Shown: piece by piece, positions 11,490 to 22,871 of the stretch
How positions within the stretch are numbered: the first letter of the stretch is position 1
Layout of the letters: every line of letters begins with the position of its first letter
Origin: Anisodus tanguticus
Taxonomy: Eukaryota; Streptophyta; Magnoliopsida; Solanales; Solanaceae
Assembly (NCBI GenBank): GCA_034509755.1
Contig: CM067543.1
Span: 13,702,954 to 13,766,953, forward strand
Direction: 5' to 3'
DNA: 64,000 nt
Notes under the pieces: model-generated
Told to the model about the DNA's origin: nothing
What the model saw: the letters and a program-made list of their open reading frames with translations, nothing else
Database searches by the model: none
Program-made: the position numbers and the translations under genes

Positions 11490-12629
11490 GCCGTAGTAGA
11501 AGTCTTCCTTTTCAAAGGAAACAATTTATGTGTCCCTAATGTTTCATAAGAGAATTACTTGTACATGAAGTGCATTCGGGTGGACTAGCTAGACATTATG
11601 GGGTAGTAAAGACTTTGGAGATTCTACTAGAACACTTTTACTGGCCACTGATGGATAAATATGTAAATGGAATGGTAAATAGGTGTTCCACTTGTCAAAT
11701 GGCTAAAAGTTTCTTCCACAAAGGATTGTATACTCCTTTACCGGTTCTGGAGCGACCATGGGAAGCTGTGAGCTTGGATTTCATCCTCGGCTTATCAAAA
11801 ACACAACGGGGCAAGGACTCTATCATGGTAGTTGTGGATAGATTCTCGAAGATGGTTCACTTCATTTCTTATCACAAGACCGATGATGCAACACATATTG
11901 CGGACTTGTATTTGAAGAAAGTGGTAAGATTGCATGTCGTTCATAAGACTATTGTGCCTGATAGGGATGTGAAGTTCCTAAGTTATTTTTGGAAAACACT
12001 AATTCTTGGTACCAAGTTGCTATTAAGTACCTCCCATCATCCTCAAACGGATCGCCAAACAGAAGTGACTAATAGAACTCTTGGCACAATATTGAGAGGA
12101 TTGGTGAGCAAGACCACCAATGATTGGGACATCAAGTTGGCACATGCGGAATTTGCTTATAATCGGAGTCTATCTCGTACAAAGCTCCATTTGAAATTGT
12201 TTATGGCACTAACCCATTTTTACCTATTAATCTAGTTCCAATCCCAAAAAAAGAAATCCTTAGCATCACGGCTAAAGATTGCATTGAGGCCTTCAAGAAG
12301 TTACATGATAAAATCCAAACACAAATTCAGAAGGACAACACCAAGTACAAAATGGATGCGAACAAGTCAAGGACTCAACCACAATTCCAGCCCAGAGATT
12401 TGGTTTGGCTATACCTAAGGAAGGAAAGATTTCCCAACATGAGGAAGAACAAGCTAATGCCAAGGGCGGATGGTCCTTTCAAGATATTGGCAAGGTTCTA
12501 CGAAAGTGCCTTCAAGGTAGAACTTCCGGACGAATATGGAGTTATTACTTTAATGTTTAATGTTGGAGAATTATCACCATACTTAGATGATGAGAAATTG
12601 AGGGAAAATTCTGGTAAAGAGGGGGAGTA
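11490..12629 (+). pseudogene. Integrase, family B copy 1
   Basis: The zinc-binding region (HSGGLARHYGVVKTLEILL, CSTCQMAK) and core are legible: SLDFILGL, VPDRDVKFLSYFW and TDRQTEVTNRTL hold D, D and E. The C-terminal part continues in another frame from about 12240 (KYKMDANKSRTQPQFQPRDL, MRKNKLMPRADGPFKIL, FNVGELSPYLDDE). The last frame runs into the 3' LTR, so the LTR supplies the coding end. A frameshift at about 12235 separates the two parts. No chromodomain is seen. Confidence 0.8.
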
Positions 12630-13861
12630 TGTTGAAAAGGTCGTGAACTTAAGTTTCCAACATGAGACGCAAGGTGATTTGCTAGGAGTGTCGAAGATTT
12701 CTAACCATCCTATGGTGACATACCTAACATGGAATGGAGTATGGAGTGGAATTGAAGATCCAAGCCAAGTGACATTAATTTTCGGCTTTTATGTAGGTCT
12801 TGGCCAAGACCAACTTTTAGCATATTTTAATTCCTAGCTTAATTTCCTTATATCTTAATTACTAGGCCATGTAATAGGATGAGATGACTAGGTCGAGAAC
12901 CATCTAGAATGAGAAGCTTCCAACGTGCTCCAATGAGGTAATTTATTAACTAGCTAGTTCATGCACTTATCTACATGGAAGACACGAAAGGGTGGCCTAG
13001 AGAATATGAATAGTTTGGACTTTTCCCTTCTCCCAAACCGGTCGAACACCTTCCCCTTTCCCATTCGGTCGACTGCCATGTTTGTGTATTTCTTATTTCC
13101 TCTTCTAGAAGGTCTAGAACTATTATAAATAGGAGATGTAATTGATGTATGGGGACAACGAAGTTTTATGAAATATATTTGATTTTACTCAAACTTGCTA
13201 AGTTTTTAACTTTTGTGTTATCTTAGTCGGACCTTTTGTGGTCCAACCCTTGGTCCTTTTATAGTCCAAACCCTGGTCCTGTTGTGGGCCACCCCTTGGT
13301 CCTTTTGTGGTCCAAACCCTCGGTGTAAGTCTAGTTTAAACTTTTGTGACCTAACTATACCCAAGCCAAGGTATATCCTGTTACTTGTTACAAACACATT
13401 GAAGGTCTTCTCTGCCTACATTACCTTACCCGCACATGAATTTGTTTATCAATTTCGAGCCCCATCCTTGTCCAAACTGCCTAATTCCTTGCACCCCAAT
13501 ATACTACAACACTTCCCCAACTCACACCCAAAACGTCGTCAATCGACTCCTCCCACAAACACCCAAACGCCCAACCAATTCCCCAATATCCCGATCGCAC
13601 CCCTATTCCACCAACCTTACTATCTTGACCAGTTTTCGCCACCTTACCACCACCCAACCACCAATATAACCTACAATGTGTCTAGTTCATCCCCTCCAAA
13701 CGCCTTAGCCCAACACCCTCTAAATTCACCCGCACACACCCCACCAAACACACACTGCTCGGAAACCCGCCAACCTCCATTTGACCCCCATTTTGGTATC
13801 CATCCAGTCCCAATCCAACTGCAATCAACCTAACCATACAATCCCCATCTTATATACATCA
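12630..13861 (+). repeat. 3' LTR of gypsy family B copy 1
   Basis: It starts TGTTGAAAAGG after a purine-rich tract (AAAGAGGGGGAG, 12616-12627) and ends ATATACATCA before the target duplication GTGGG (13862-13866). It aligns throughout with 7976-9155 but has four 23-bp units at 13229-13320. The Pro/Thr-rich open frame 13213-13833 is a chance frame in the LTR. Confidence 0.85.
13229..13320 (+). repeat. 23-bp minisatellite in LTR, four units
   Basis: Four head-to-tail 23-base units of the type GGTCCTTTTGTGGTCCAACC fill 92 bases. The partner LTR of the same element has one unit (8593-8616), and the LTR at 19659 also has four (20273-20364). Confidence 0.85.
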
Positions 13862-13866
13862 GTGGG

Positions 13867-14447
13867 AATTTGGTATGTTTGTTGTAAATTAGGGCTCGTT
13901 GGGATGAGAATATCATACCCTCATTGAGTCATAGGGCATTTTGATCAACATTCTTGTTTATTCATCATGTCCGCCAATTGTTCGTTAAAATGACTGTGAG
14001 ATGAATTAAGATGATATGGAGTGAAGTTTGAGTAACTTTCGATGGGTCGTAGGGCATTCCGATAGACAACTTCAACATTGAAGTTTAAAATCATTATGCT
14101 TGTCAACAACTCGATAACGTACCAATGAGAGTAATCATGTGAAAAAGGAGTGAAGTCTGAGTAACCAGAGGCCCGACACCCCAAATCAAAGCAAAATTAA
14201 AAGATGGAAAATCATGTGTGTGTTCTTTGTGATTGACGCAGGTCTGTAAAAATAACTATGTATGGGACTGTAAAAATTTCTACAGCCAGACAAGTTTTTT
14301 ACATTCCATAAAATTATTTGTATGGTCCGTATAAACGTTATACGTCCTGCAGCACTGTTAAAGTACTGAAACCTGCAAACATGAAAATTATGCCCATTTT
14401 TTTTTGTTTCTTATTGTTTGCTAAGTAATACTATCCCTCTTCAGGTA
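13867..14447 (+). other. Athila post-pol region, second part
   Basis: No gene. AT-rich sequence continues the post-pol spacer interrupted at 7975. It includes another cluster of GTAYGGTCCGTA-like motifs (14270-14345). Confidence 0.55.
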
Positions 14448-15746
14448 TGCCTCCAAAAATTCCAGGCAAAAAAGGTGGCGGGTCCTAACCATCGGAGAAA
14501 GGCAGGGGTAGAGGCAGAACATAGTTGCAGACATGATTACGAGATGAGGCCTCTAACCAAGAAGTAGAGGTCATTCCTTCCAAGAATAACAAGGCCTATG
14601 CCATAATTGTACACCGCCCAGCCACACTGGTATCTATCCAGGCTACATCATCTTTTAGTTCCTCCTACTCTGAAGAGAAGGAATCATATGCATCTCACTC
14701 TAATGATGGGGACACTGACTAGGCAACCGATTCGACTACTAATCTACAACCACCTCTCCGAAAGCTGATATAGATAAAGATAAGAGAGCTTATGAGATAA
14801 GGAGTAAATAAGTGAAGAAGGATAATTTTCAGTATACAGTAAAAGGGGCCAAAGAACTGTTTGACCAAGGAATACAACTGACAAAGAGGGGTAGAAAAAA
14901 AACCACAGAGGAGTATATACGAGGAGTGGCGGATCAGTTTCATTGGGCTAGAATTACATCCCCACACTATCGAGACAATGGATTTCTATAAGCTGGCCTT
15001 TCTTAACAACCCTCTTGGTCAGTATTGCCCGGTTTTAGTTTGGGATTTCTATGCGGCTGATGGTTTCATATCAAATAAATTGAGGAAACTCAACCAACAA
15101 GCACATCAGGTTACGCCACTTGAAGAGGTTGAGGTTCGCAGTGTTAAAGTAGACATATCCATCAATGCCATCAATAGAGTCAACATCAGAGATGACTATA
15201 TTATACCAACACAGAAGGCTGAGTTGACTAATAAAGGACCCGGATAAAGTCGCTAGGTGTACGTCGGTGGGTGGCTTTGGTGATAGCAAAAACTAACCTA
15301 CCGAGTTGGGTAACGGATATGAAGCAAAAGATCTAGAAATGTACTCTGAATCTTGAGGATAAATTTTGGTAGATTATTGAGTAGTTCAGAAAAATTCCTA
15401 CTCAGATCGACAATGCACTCATAATGGATTGAGTTGTAGTAGTCACAGCATTGATGTCCTGGTATAAGTAAACTTTGGCAGGTGTATGGCAAAAGAGATT
15501 CAGTTAAGAGCAGCTGGCCAGTTATTTGATTTTTCTATGCCTCATTACTGAGCTGTATCAGCAAGCAAACTTTCCAAGAATACCTCATAGAGACCACTAC
15601 ATCCTTGTTGCACATGTTCATCATCCGAGGAAGAGCAAAGATGAGACCCTTAGGGAGGACCATCATACTGAGGATGCATTGCCAGTGATTCTTTAGAGGC
15701 ATGAGGGGACTTAGGCTGATCAGACATTTGGGGCACAGATGATACC
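14448..15746 (+). pseudogene. Athila env-like second ORF (plant transposon protein domain), broken
   Basis: Translation from the ATG at 14448 gives MPPKIPGKKGGG, then a Ser/Glu-rich stretch, then at 14978-15247 an open piece with FYAADGFISNKLRKLNQQA and VEVRSVKVDISINAINRV. This resembles the 'putative plant transposon protein' domain encoded after pol in Athila elements. Later pieces to 15742 fit the same ORF in other frames. Frames break at about 14485, 14720 and 15247, among others. At about 15743 the ORF is cut by an inversion; its continuation is on the - strand at 22225. Confidence 0.65.
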
Positions 15747-17258
15747 ACCAAAGGTCTTTGTAAAGACTGCAAGGTTATTTCGAAGGAGGATCTTACAACC
15801 CGACATAAGCTTTTGGTGATAGATTTAGAGATCAAGATGGAGAAGAAGAGGGTTGTGGATGACAGGTTAAGAATCAAATGGGGGAGTTTGACCATGGCTA
15901 GTGCAAAAGAGATGGGGGAGTTTGACCATGGCTAGTGCAAAAGAGATGGGGGAGTTTGACCATGGCTAGTGCAAAAGAGATGGGGGAGAGGTTGATGGCC
16001 AAGGGGCTTGGAGGAGTAGTGGGGATGCGACCGGAATGTGGGACAAGATGGCCAGTTGCATTGAGGAGGTTGTTAGAGAAGTGTTAGGTGTCTCGTAGGG
16101 TAGTCGTGGTGTGCATCGAGGGGACTGGTGGTGAACTAGTAAAGTTTAAGAGAAGGTGGAAGCAAAAAAAATGGTGTATGCAAAATTGGTAAAAAGAAAG
16201 GATGAGGTGGAGAAGTGGACGAATAGGAAATTATGTAAGATGTCACAGAAAGAGGCAAAACTAGCTGTTACGGCGGTGAAAATGATGGCTTTTGAACGTC
16301 TATACGTGGAATAAGAGGAAAAAAAGGGGATAAAATGTTGTACAGACTAGCCAAGGCGAGAGAGATGAGGGCCCAGGAGTTGGATCACGTGAGGTGCATC
16401 AAGGATGAGGATGAAAAAGTGTTGGTGGAGGACGGGCATATTAGGCGGAGGTGGCGGTATTACTTCCATAAACTCTTGAACGAAAAAAAAGATAGAGATA
16501 TTGTGCTAGGAGATCTAGAGCACTCTGGTAGGTACCAGGATTTTGGATATTGTGAAAACATTAAGGTTAAGGAGGTTCAAGGTGTTGTGCGCAGGATGCG
16601 CAGGGGACGAGCGATCGAGCCTGATGAGATCACAGTTAAATTTTGGAAAAGAGCAGGCAGGACAGGTTTGGAGTGGCTGACAGAGTTGTTTAATATCATT
16701 TTTAAGACGATGAGGATGCCCGAAGAATGGAGGTGGAGTACAATTATTCCTTTGTACAAGAACAAATGTGATATCCAGAGTTGTAAGAACTATAGGGCTC
16801 TCAAGCTGCTAAGCCACACTATGAAAGTTTGGGAAAGAGTCGTGGAGATGAGGGTAAGAAGAGGAGTGTCTATCTCCGATAACCATTTTGGATTCATGCC
16901 GGGGCAGTCGACTACAAAAGCCATCCATCTTATTAGGAGGTTGGTGGAGCAGTATAGGGAAAGAAAGAGAGACTTACATATGGTTTTCATCGACCTCGAG
17001 AAGGCATACGACAAAGTCCCTAAGAAGGTTCTATGGAGATGTTTGGAGGTTAGAGGTGTACCTGTGGCATACACTAGGGCAATCAAGGATATGTATGATG
17101 GAGCCAAAACCAGGGTACAGACAGTACGAGGAGACTCGAAGTACTTTTCAATGATGATGGGGCTGCACCAAGGATCAACTCTTAGCCCATTCCTATTTTC
17201 CTTGGTGATGGATGCAGTGACGCGACAAATCCAAGGGGAGGTGCCATGGTGTATGTGA
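15747..17258 (+). pseudogene. RTE-type LINE, reverse transcriptase part (LINE copy 1)
   Basis: The segment starts inside the endonuclease-RT linker (GLCKDCKVI, then HKLLVIDLEIK), contains a 34-bp triplication, and from 16335 to 17258 has a clean 307-residue frame. That frame reads LYRLAKAREMRAQELDHV, RRRWRYYFHKLLNE, PEEWRWSTIIPLYKNK, FGFMPGQSTT, MVFIDLEKAYDKVP (catalytic Asp) and LHQGSTLSPFLFSLVMDA. It stops just before the FADD box because the LINE is fused there to gypsy copy 2. The endonuclease part of the same LINE is on the - strand at 22226-22871. Confidence 0.85.
15878..15988 (+). repeat. 34-bp tandem repeat, three units plus 9 bases
   Basis: Three identical or nearly identical 34-base units (15878-15911, 15912-15945, 15946-15979) start ATGGGGGAGTTTGACCATGG. 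They lie inside LINE coding sequence, and 34 is not a multiple of three, so each added unit shifts the frame. Confidence 0.95.
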
Positions 17259-19658
17259 GGTACCCTCCTTGTTGGTGCCACAGAAATATGGGAATTGGCA
17301 CATGTGTAATGATAGCCGAGCGGTCAATAACATCACCGTGAAGTACATGTTTCCTATGCCGAGATTGGATGATCTTTTGGATGAATTGAGTGGGGCCAAA
17401 TTGTTCTCCAAGATATATTTAAGGAGTGACTACTATGAAATAAGGATACAAGAGGGAGATGAATGGAAGATGACTTTCAAGACCAAGTATGGTTTGTACG
17501 AATGGCTTGTGATGCCATTTGGATTGTGTAATGCTCCAAGCTCTTTAATGAGGCTCATGCACAAGGTACTACGACCATTCATGGGTAAATTTATTGTGGT
17601 TTACTTAGATGATATCTTAATTTATAGTCAAGATAGGGAATCTCACATGTCACATTTAGAATCTTTATTTGAGAAGTTAAGAGATGTAAAGTTGTATGGC
17701 AAGTTAGAGAAGTGTGCTTTTATGATTACTAGTATCCCACTCTTAGGATACATAGTATCATCCGAGGGTATTTATGTGGATCCATCCAAGGTGGAAGCTA
17801 TCCGGAGTTGGCCCGAGCCTACGAATGTAAGTGAGGTAAGAAGTTTCCATAGTTTGACTTATTTTTATCATCGTTCCAATTGAGATTTTTAGTACCCTTG
17901 CTGCCCTTATCACTGAACTAATGAATAAGGGTGAGTTTAAATAGTCCCAAGGAGCACAAAGATCTTTTGAAACCTTGCAGGGAAGGTTATGTAAAGTACC
18001 GGTTCTAGCTATTCCAAACTTTGAGAAACTATTTGAAGTTGAATGTGATGCTAGTGGGGTTGGTATTGGTGACGTCTTGATTCAAGACAAACGACCTATT
18101 GCTTTCTTTAGTGAAAAATTGGGTGGTGCGTGGCTCAATTATTCTACTTATGACAAGGAGTTTTATGCTATTATGAGATCTTTGGCCCAATGGGAACATT
18201 ATTTGAGGCCAAAACCTTTTGTCTTATATTCGGATCATGAATCCTTGAAGTATTTACATGGACAAAGAAAGTTGAATCCAAGGCATGCTAAGTGGGTAGA
18301 ATACTTGAAAACTTTCACATTCTCTATAAGGCACAAAGATGGCAAGTCCAACATAGTGGCGGATGCACTTTCCCGGAGGCACATAATGTTGACCGTAATT
18401 GAATAAAAACTTGTGGGATTTGAAGTGCTAAAGAAATTCTATGAATGAGATCCCGAGCTCAAAGACGTAATGATAGAATGTAATAGTGAAGTTCATAGTT
18501 CTTATTCTATAGTAGAAGGTTTCCTTTTCAAAGGGAACAAATTGTGTGTGCCCAAATGTTCCATGAGGGAATTACTTGTACATGAAGTGCATTCAGGTGG
18601 ACTAGCTGGACATTTTGGGGTAGTGAAGACTTTGGAGATTCTACAAGAACACTTTTACTGGCCACAGATGGATAAAGATGTAAATGGCGTGGTAAGTAGG
18701 TGTTCCACTAGGCAAAGTCTAAAATTTTCTTCCATAAAGGATTGTATACTCCTTTACCGGTTCCGGAGCGACCATGGGAAGGAGTGAGCTTGGATTTCAT
18801 CCTCGGCTTACCATTAACATAACGGGGCAAGGACTTTATCATGGTAGTTGTGGATAAATTCTCGAAGATGGCTCACTTCATTGCTTATCACAAGACCGAA
18901 GATGCAACACATATTGCGGACTTGTATTTGAAGGAAGTGGTAAGATTGCATGGCGTTCCTAAGACTATTGTGTCTTATAGGGATGTGAAGTTCCTAAGTT
19001 ATTTCTAGAAAACACTATGGTGACTTCTTGGTACCAAGTTGCTATTTAGTACCTCCCATCATCCTTAAACGGATAGCCAAACGGAAGTGACTAATAGAAC
19101 TCTTGGCACACTAGTAAAAGGATTGGTGAGAAAGACCACCAATGATTGGTACATCAAGTTGGCACATGCAAAAATTGCTTATAATCGGAGTTAATCTCGT
19201 ACAACAGGTAAAGCTCCATTTGAAATTGTTTATGGCACTAACCCATTTTTACCTATTGTTCTGGTTCCAATACCAAAGAAAGAAATCCTAAGCTTCACGG
19301 ATAAAGATCAAATTGAGGCCTTCAAGAAGTTACATGATCAAATCCGAGAACAAATTAAGAAGTCCAATACCAAGTACAAAATGGATACGAACAAGTGAAG
19401 GAATCAACCACAATTCCAGCCTGGATATTTGGTTTGCTTACACCTAAGGAAGGAAATATCTCCCAACATGAGAAAGAATAAGCTAACGCCGAGGGCGGAT
19501 GGTCCTTTCAAGATATTGGCCAGTTTTGGGGAAAGCGCCTACAAGGTAAAACTTTCGGATGAATATGGAGGTATTAGTTCAACGTTTAATGTTGGAGACT
19601 TATCACCATACATAGATGATGAGAATATGAGGGGAAATTTTGTTAAAGAAGAGGAGTA
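17259..19658 (+). pseudogene. RT, RNase H and integrase of family B copy 2
   Basis: The 204-residue frame 17269-17883 carries RT motifs (NKYG-like start, CNDSRAVNNIT, MPFGLCNAPSSLMRLM, YLDDILIYS), with FSKIYLRSDYY showing the same Asp-to-Tyr change as copy 1. RNase H is open from 17975 to 18406 (ECDASGVGIGDV, YDKEFYAIM, YSDHESLK, ADALSRRH). Integrase is in pieces: a zinc-binding region at 18470-18787, a core with several stops to about 19240, and the C-terminus at 19429-19758 (MRKNKLTPRADGPFKIL, FNVGDLSPYIDD). The C-terminus runs into the LTR. Confidence 0.8.
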
Positions 19659-20930
19659 TGATGAAAAGAAGGCCGTAAACTTAAGTTTCCAACATGAATC
19701 GCAAAATGATTTGCTAGGAGTGCTAAAGATTGCCAACCGTCCTATGGTGACATGCTAAATGTGGAGTGGAGTTGAAGACAAGACATGAAGATCCAAGAAG
19801 GAAACATTCTTTTCTGCTTTTATGTAGGTCTTGGCTGAGACCACCTTTTAGCTTGTTTTAATTCCTAGCTTAATGACTAGATCTCCTTATACCTTAATTA
19901 CTATGCAATGTAATAAGATAAGATGGCCAAGCTGAGAACCATCTAGAAGGAGAAGCTTCCAACATTCCCCAATGAGGTAATTCATGAACTAGCTAGTTCA
20001 TACACTTATCTACATGGATGACACAAAAGAGTGGCCTAGAGAACATGAAGAGTTGGGTCTTTTCCCTTCTCCAAAATTGGCCGAACCTCTCCCTCTTTCC
20101 CATTCGGCCTAGATGCATATTTATGTCTATCTTGTTACCTCTTCTAGAAGGTTTAGAAGTAGTATAAATAGGGGATGTAGTTGATGAAAGGAGACATTGA
20201 ATTTTTATGAAATATATTTGAGGTTTCTCAAACTTTGCTAAGTTATTCAACTTTTGTGTTGTTATCTTAGTTGGTCCTTTTGTGGTCCAAACCTTGGTCC
20301 TTTTGTTGTCCAACCCTTGGTCTTTTTGTGGTCCAACCCTCGGTCCTTTTGTGGTCCAAACCCTAGGTGTAAGTCTAGTTAGAACTTTTGTAATCTAACT
20401 ATACCCAAGACAAGGTTCTATCCGATTACTTTGTCACAAACACATTAGAAGGCCATCTCGGCCTACATCACCTTACCCGCACCTGAACTTGTCTATCATT
20501 TTCGTGCCCAATAATTGTCCAAACTGTCTAATCCCTTATACCCCAATACAATACAACACTTCCCCAACCTACACCAAAAAGGTCATTAACCAACTCCTTC
20601 CAAAAACACCTGATAACCCAACCAACTACTTCCCCATCCTCATTGGGTTTAACCTTTGTACCTTACTGTCCCAACCAGTTTTCGCCACCTTACCACCATC
20701 CAACCACCAAATACCAATTAACCAACATAACTTGCAACGTGTCTAGTTCATCCTATCCAAATGCCTTAGCCCCAAACCACCTAACGGCACACGTACACCT
20801 CCCACTAACCTAAACTGTTCGAAAACCGTTCTATTCCACCAACCTCCATTTGACTACCATATTTGTGTCCGTCCAGCCCCGAACTAACTCCGGCCAACCT
20901 AACCATACAATCCCCTCCTTATATACATCA
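19659..20930 (+). repeat. 3' LTR of gypsy family B copy 2
   Basis: It starts TGATGAAAAGAAGGCC and ends ATATACATCA; length is 1272 bp. It has a TATAAATAG at 20163-20171 and a four-unit 23-bp repeat at 20273-20364. Its partner LTR is missing, so no target duplication can be checked. Confidence 0.85.
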
Positions 20931-22225
20931 ACATTTACTAACGCCTCATAACACACTGTTATAAGGATTGTTCCACACACTGACTTCCCCATTAAGCATT
21001 AAACATACAAGGTATTGCAATACTCTCAATGACACGAAAAGAATCATACATGCTAATTAAGCAACACATTTCGAGTATACATCACAATTTTTTTATAGGG
21101 GAGTATTTCAAGTACCAAACATCGAACATACCATAAGTTACTTAAACCACCACCATAAAAGTCATAAATACTCTATTTTATCTAAACACGACCTACATAT
21201 TCCAGGTTTAATAGAAATAAACCCCTCGGGAAAAGAACCATAGCAAAGAAAAGCCGAGGGGGTCCTAAACACATATTTACAACACAACATACTATAGATT
21301 AAATAGACCCACCCCAACTAAAAAATCATATATTTTCCCAATGAATCAAAGTAAGTACACGAGAGTAAGAACTATATGAGGCACCCTAGGTGCGCTGCTC
21401 ATCTCGAGTCTCTACAGCCTCTGAGGTATCAATCTCAGTGTCACCAGCTGGCTATAGAACTGGCAGCGGTAGTGGCTGAGGCAAGGTCACTCTAACCGGT
21501 ACACTACTAGACGAGGAACCTACAGACTTTCTAGGGACTGATGTGGGGTAACTATCGAAGATGGACTTTTGTAAGGTTAATTGTACGATATGATCCTCCT
21601 CCAAGTGTAACCTAGCACTAGTCATCTATAGTGTCTCATCACCCGACTGATCTATCGCATCCCATTTCCTCTTGCCCCTAGTATCTATGGGAGTATCAGT
21701 AGGAGAATCCTTATCACCAATCAAGTTCTCAACATGGACCAAAGTGGCCAAGTCCTCCTATGTCGACAGAGTAGGATCCTCCAAAATGACATGATCTCGA
21801 GCCTACACTACCTGAACTACTGTAAATCATCCATAAGTAACCCCACATCACTACTTGGGTCAATCTCTCAAGTGTCACCAGCCTAATCTCAAAACCATCT
21901 AGGCGAACGTGTTGCACCTCATGAGACTTCTCTGTATATGTATTCAATGGCTTAAAAGTTGTACAAATATCCTTTTCCACGAACTTACATATTTTCCCCA
22001 TGATAATTGTCGTCTGTTTGTCAGCCCGTTCTGCTTTGATGGTGACATGTTTGAAGTTTAGTTTGGTCAGGGCAAAGAGATCAACTACTCTCAATAAAAC
22101 TTGTGGCTTTGTGGTAGGAGGAGTCTGACTCATTAAGGACTAGGTGCAGTTGGAGGCGGTGGAACAATAGTCGTGGTAGGTGCCGCCTCAAAACAGTAGT
22201 GGGAATAGATACCTCTTTGGTCAAC
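20931..22225 (-). pseudogene. Inverted Athila segment: tail of env-like ORF and 3' noncoding region
   Basis: Read on the - strand from 22225, the sequence continues the kind of ORF that breaks off at 15742. It begins with a Pro/Thr-rich stretch (PTTTIVPPPPTAPSP), then the piece 22133-21729 with KAERADKQTTIIMGKICKF and RLDGFEIRL, then Ser-rich remains to about 21390. Typical Athila 3' noncoding sequence follows, including a TTGATTCATTGGG block near 21340. Several stops break the ORF. It is on the wrong strand relative to the rest of the Athila because of the 15743/22225 inversion. Confidence 0.6.
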
Positions 22226-22871
22226 CTTCTTAAGGAGAAAAAATTATATCTGAGTCTTAGCCACCGAACTACGGAAAGTTACCAAATGCTCCTCCTTCTT
22301 CAGGAACCTTGAATTGGCTATCACCATCCCAAAAGCTCTAGCAAACTCAGAAAGTAAGACGCCTCCCCCGTTCCTGTCCCCGGGGCCAAAACCTCTATGC
22401 ACGTTGTCATAACCCCAGAAGTGTCCCGATATGTCCATTGAAATCCCCTCCTACAAATAATTTCTCAGTGGTTGGTATACCTCCAACCACTTCGTCCAAA
22501 TCTTCCCAAAAACGCCTTTTCTCCTCCTCTTTCAAGCCCGCATGCGGCGCATACGCACTAATAATGTTCATAGTGCACCCTATAACTACTAACTTAATCG
22601 ACATCATCCTGACATTAATCCTCCTAACCTCTACCACCTGATCCCTTAGCTCGCTGTCTACCAAAAAGCCTACCCCATTCCTATACTTCGACCTACCCGA
22701 GAATCATAGATTATAATCGTCTACATCCTTAGCATTAGGTCCTACCCATTTGGTCTCCTGGACACAAGCTATATTAATCTTCCTCTTCTTAAGAATCTTA
22801 ACTAGCTCTATGGCCTTCCCCGTTAGAGTTCTAATATTCCAAGACCCTATTCTCAACCTAGCATTACCCTT
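22226..22871 (-). pseudogene. RTE-type LINE, endonuclease part (LINE copy 1)
   Basis: On the - strand this reads as an apurinic-type endonuclease: RIGSWNIRTLTGKAIELVKI, ACVQETKWVG, NGVGFLVDSELRDQ, MNIISAYAPHAG and GGDFNGHIG. After a frame change it continues FARAFGMVIANSRF, EEHLVTFRSSVAKTQI and FFLLKKVDQ. These hold the expected Glu and Asp residues of the fold. It ends at 22226 exactly where the RT part at 15747 begins in consensus order. A stop lies near the DDYNL segment. Its 5' end abuts the Athila LTR remnant at 22872. Confidence 0.85.

Larger units (their letters stand above)
7976..13861 (+). mobile_element. Ty3/gypsy element (family B, copy 1) with two LTRs
   Basis: LTRs at 7976-9155 and 12630-13861 flank a 3.5-kb interior with an initiator-Met primer site. 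The five bases GTGGG stand on both sides (7971-7975 and 13862-13866), so the insertion is intact at its ends. The interior is short for gypsy: gag is nearly gone, half of the protease is inverted, and the pol is broken. Pol motifs resemble chromoviruses, but I do not see a chromodomain and cannot fix the lineage. It lies inside the post-pol region of the Athila element and is therefore younger. Confidence 0.85.
17259..20930 (+). mobile_element. Gypsy family B copy 2, 5' half missing
   Basis: From 17259 the sequence matches copy 1 from about 10245 onward: RT, RNase H, integrase and a 3' LTR (19659-20930). The 5' LTR, gag, protease and the start of RT are absent, and the left end is fused to LINE RT. 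It now lies in the inverted segment, so it originally stood on the - strand relative to the Athila. Confidence 0.85.

Noticed and set aside
13213..13833. A 206-codon Pro/Thr/His-rich open frame, with similar ones at 8763-9212 and 20489-20746
   Set aside because: All lie wholly inside LTRs of the same family and owe their length to C-rich, stop-poor sequence; the frames are not conserved among the three copies.
15878..15988. CRISPR-like regular repeat
   Set aside because: The units are directly adjacent with no spacers and lie in LINE coding sequence of a plant genome.
16577..17281. Open frames opposite to the LINE RT (also 53029-53840 on -)
   Set aside because: They mirror the real RT frame; motifs are on the + strand.
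22226..22871. Separate second LINE on the - strand
   Set aside because: Its end and the start of the + strand LINE at 15747 are the same consensus point, and the flanking Athila parts are swapped in the same way, so one inverted LINE is simpler.
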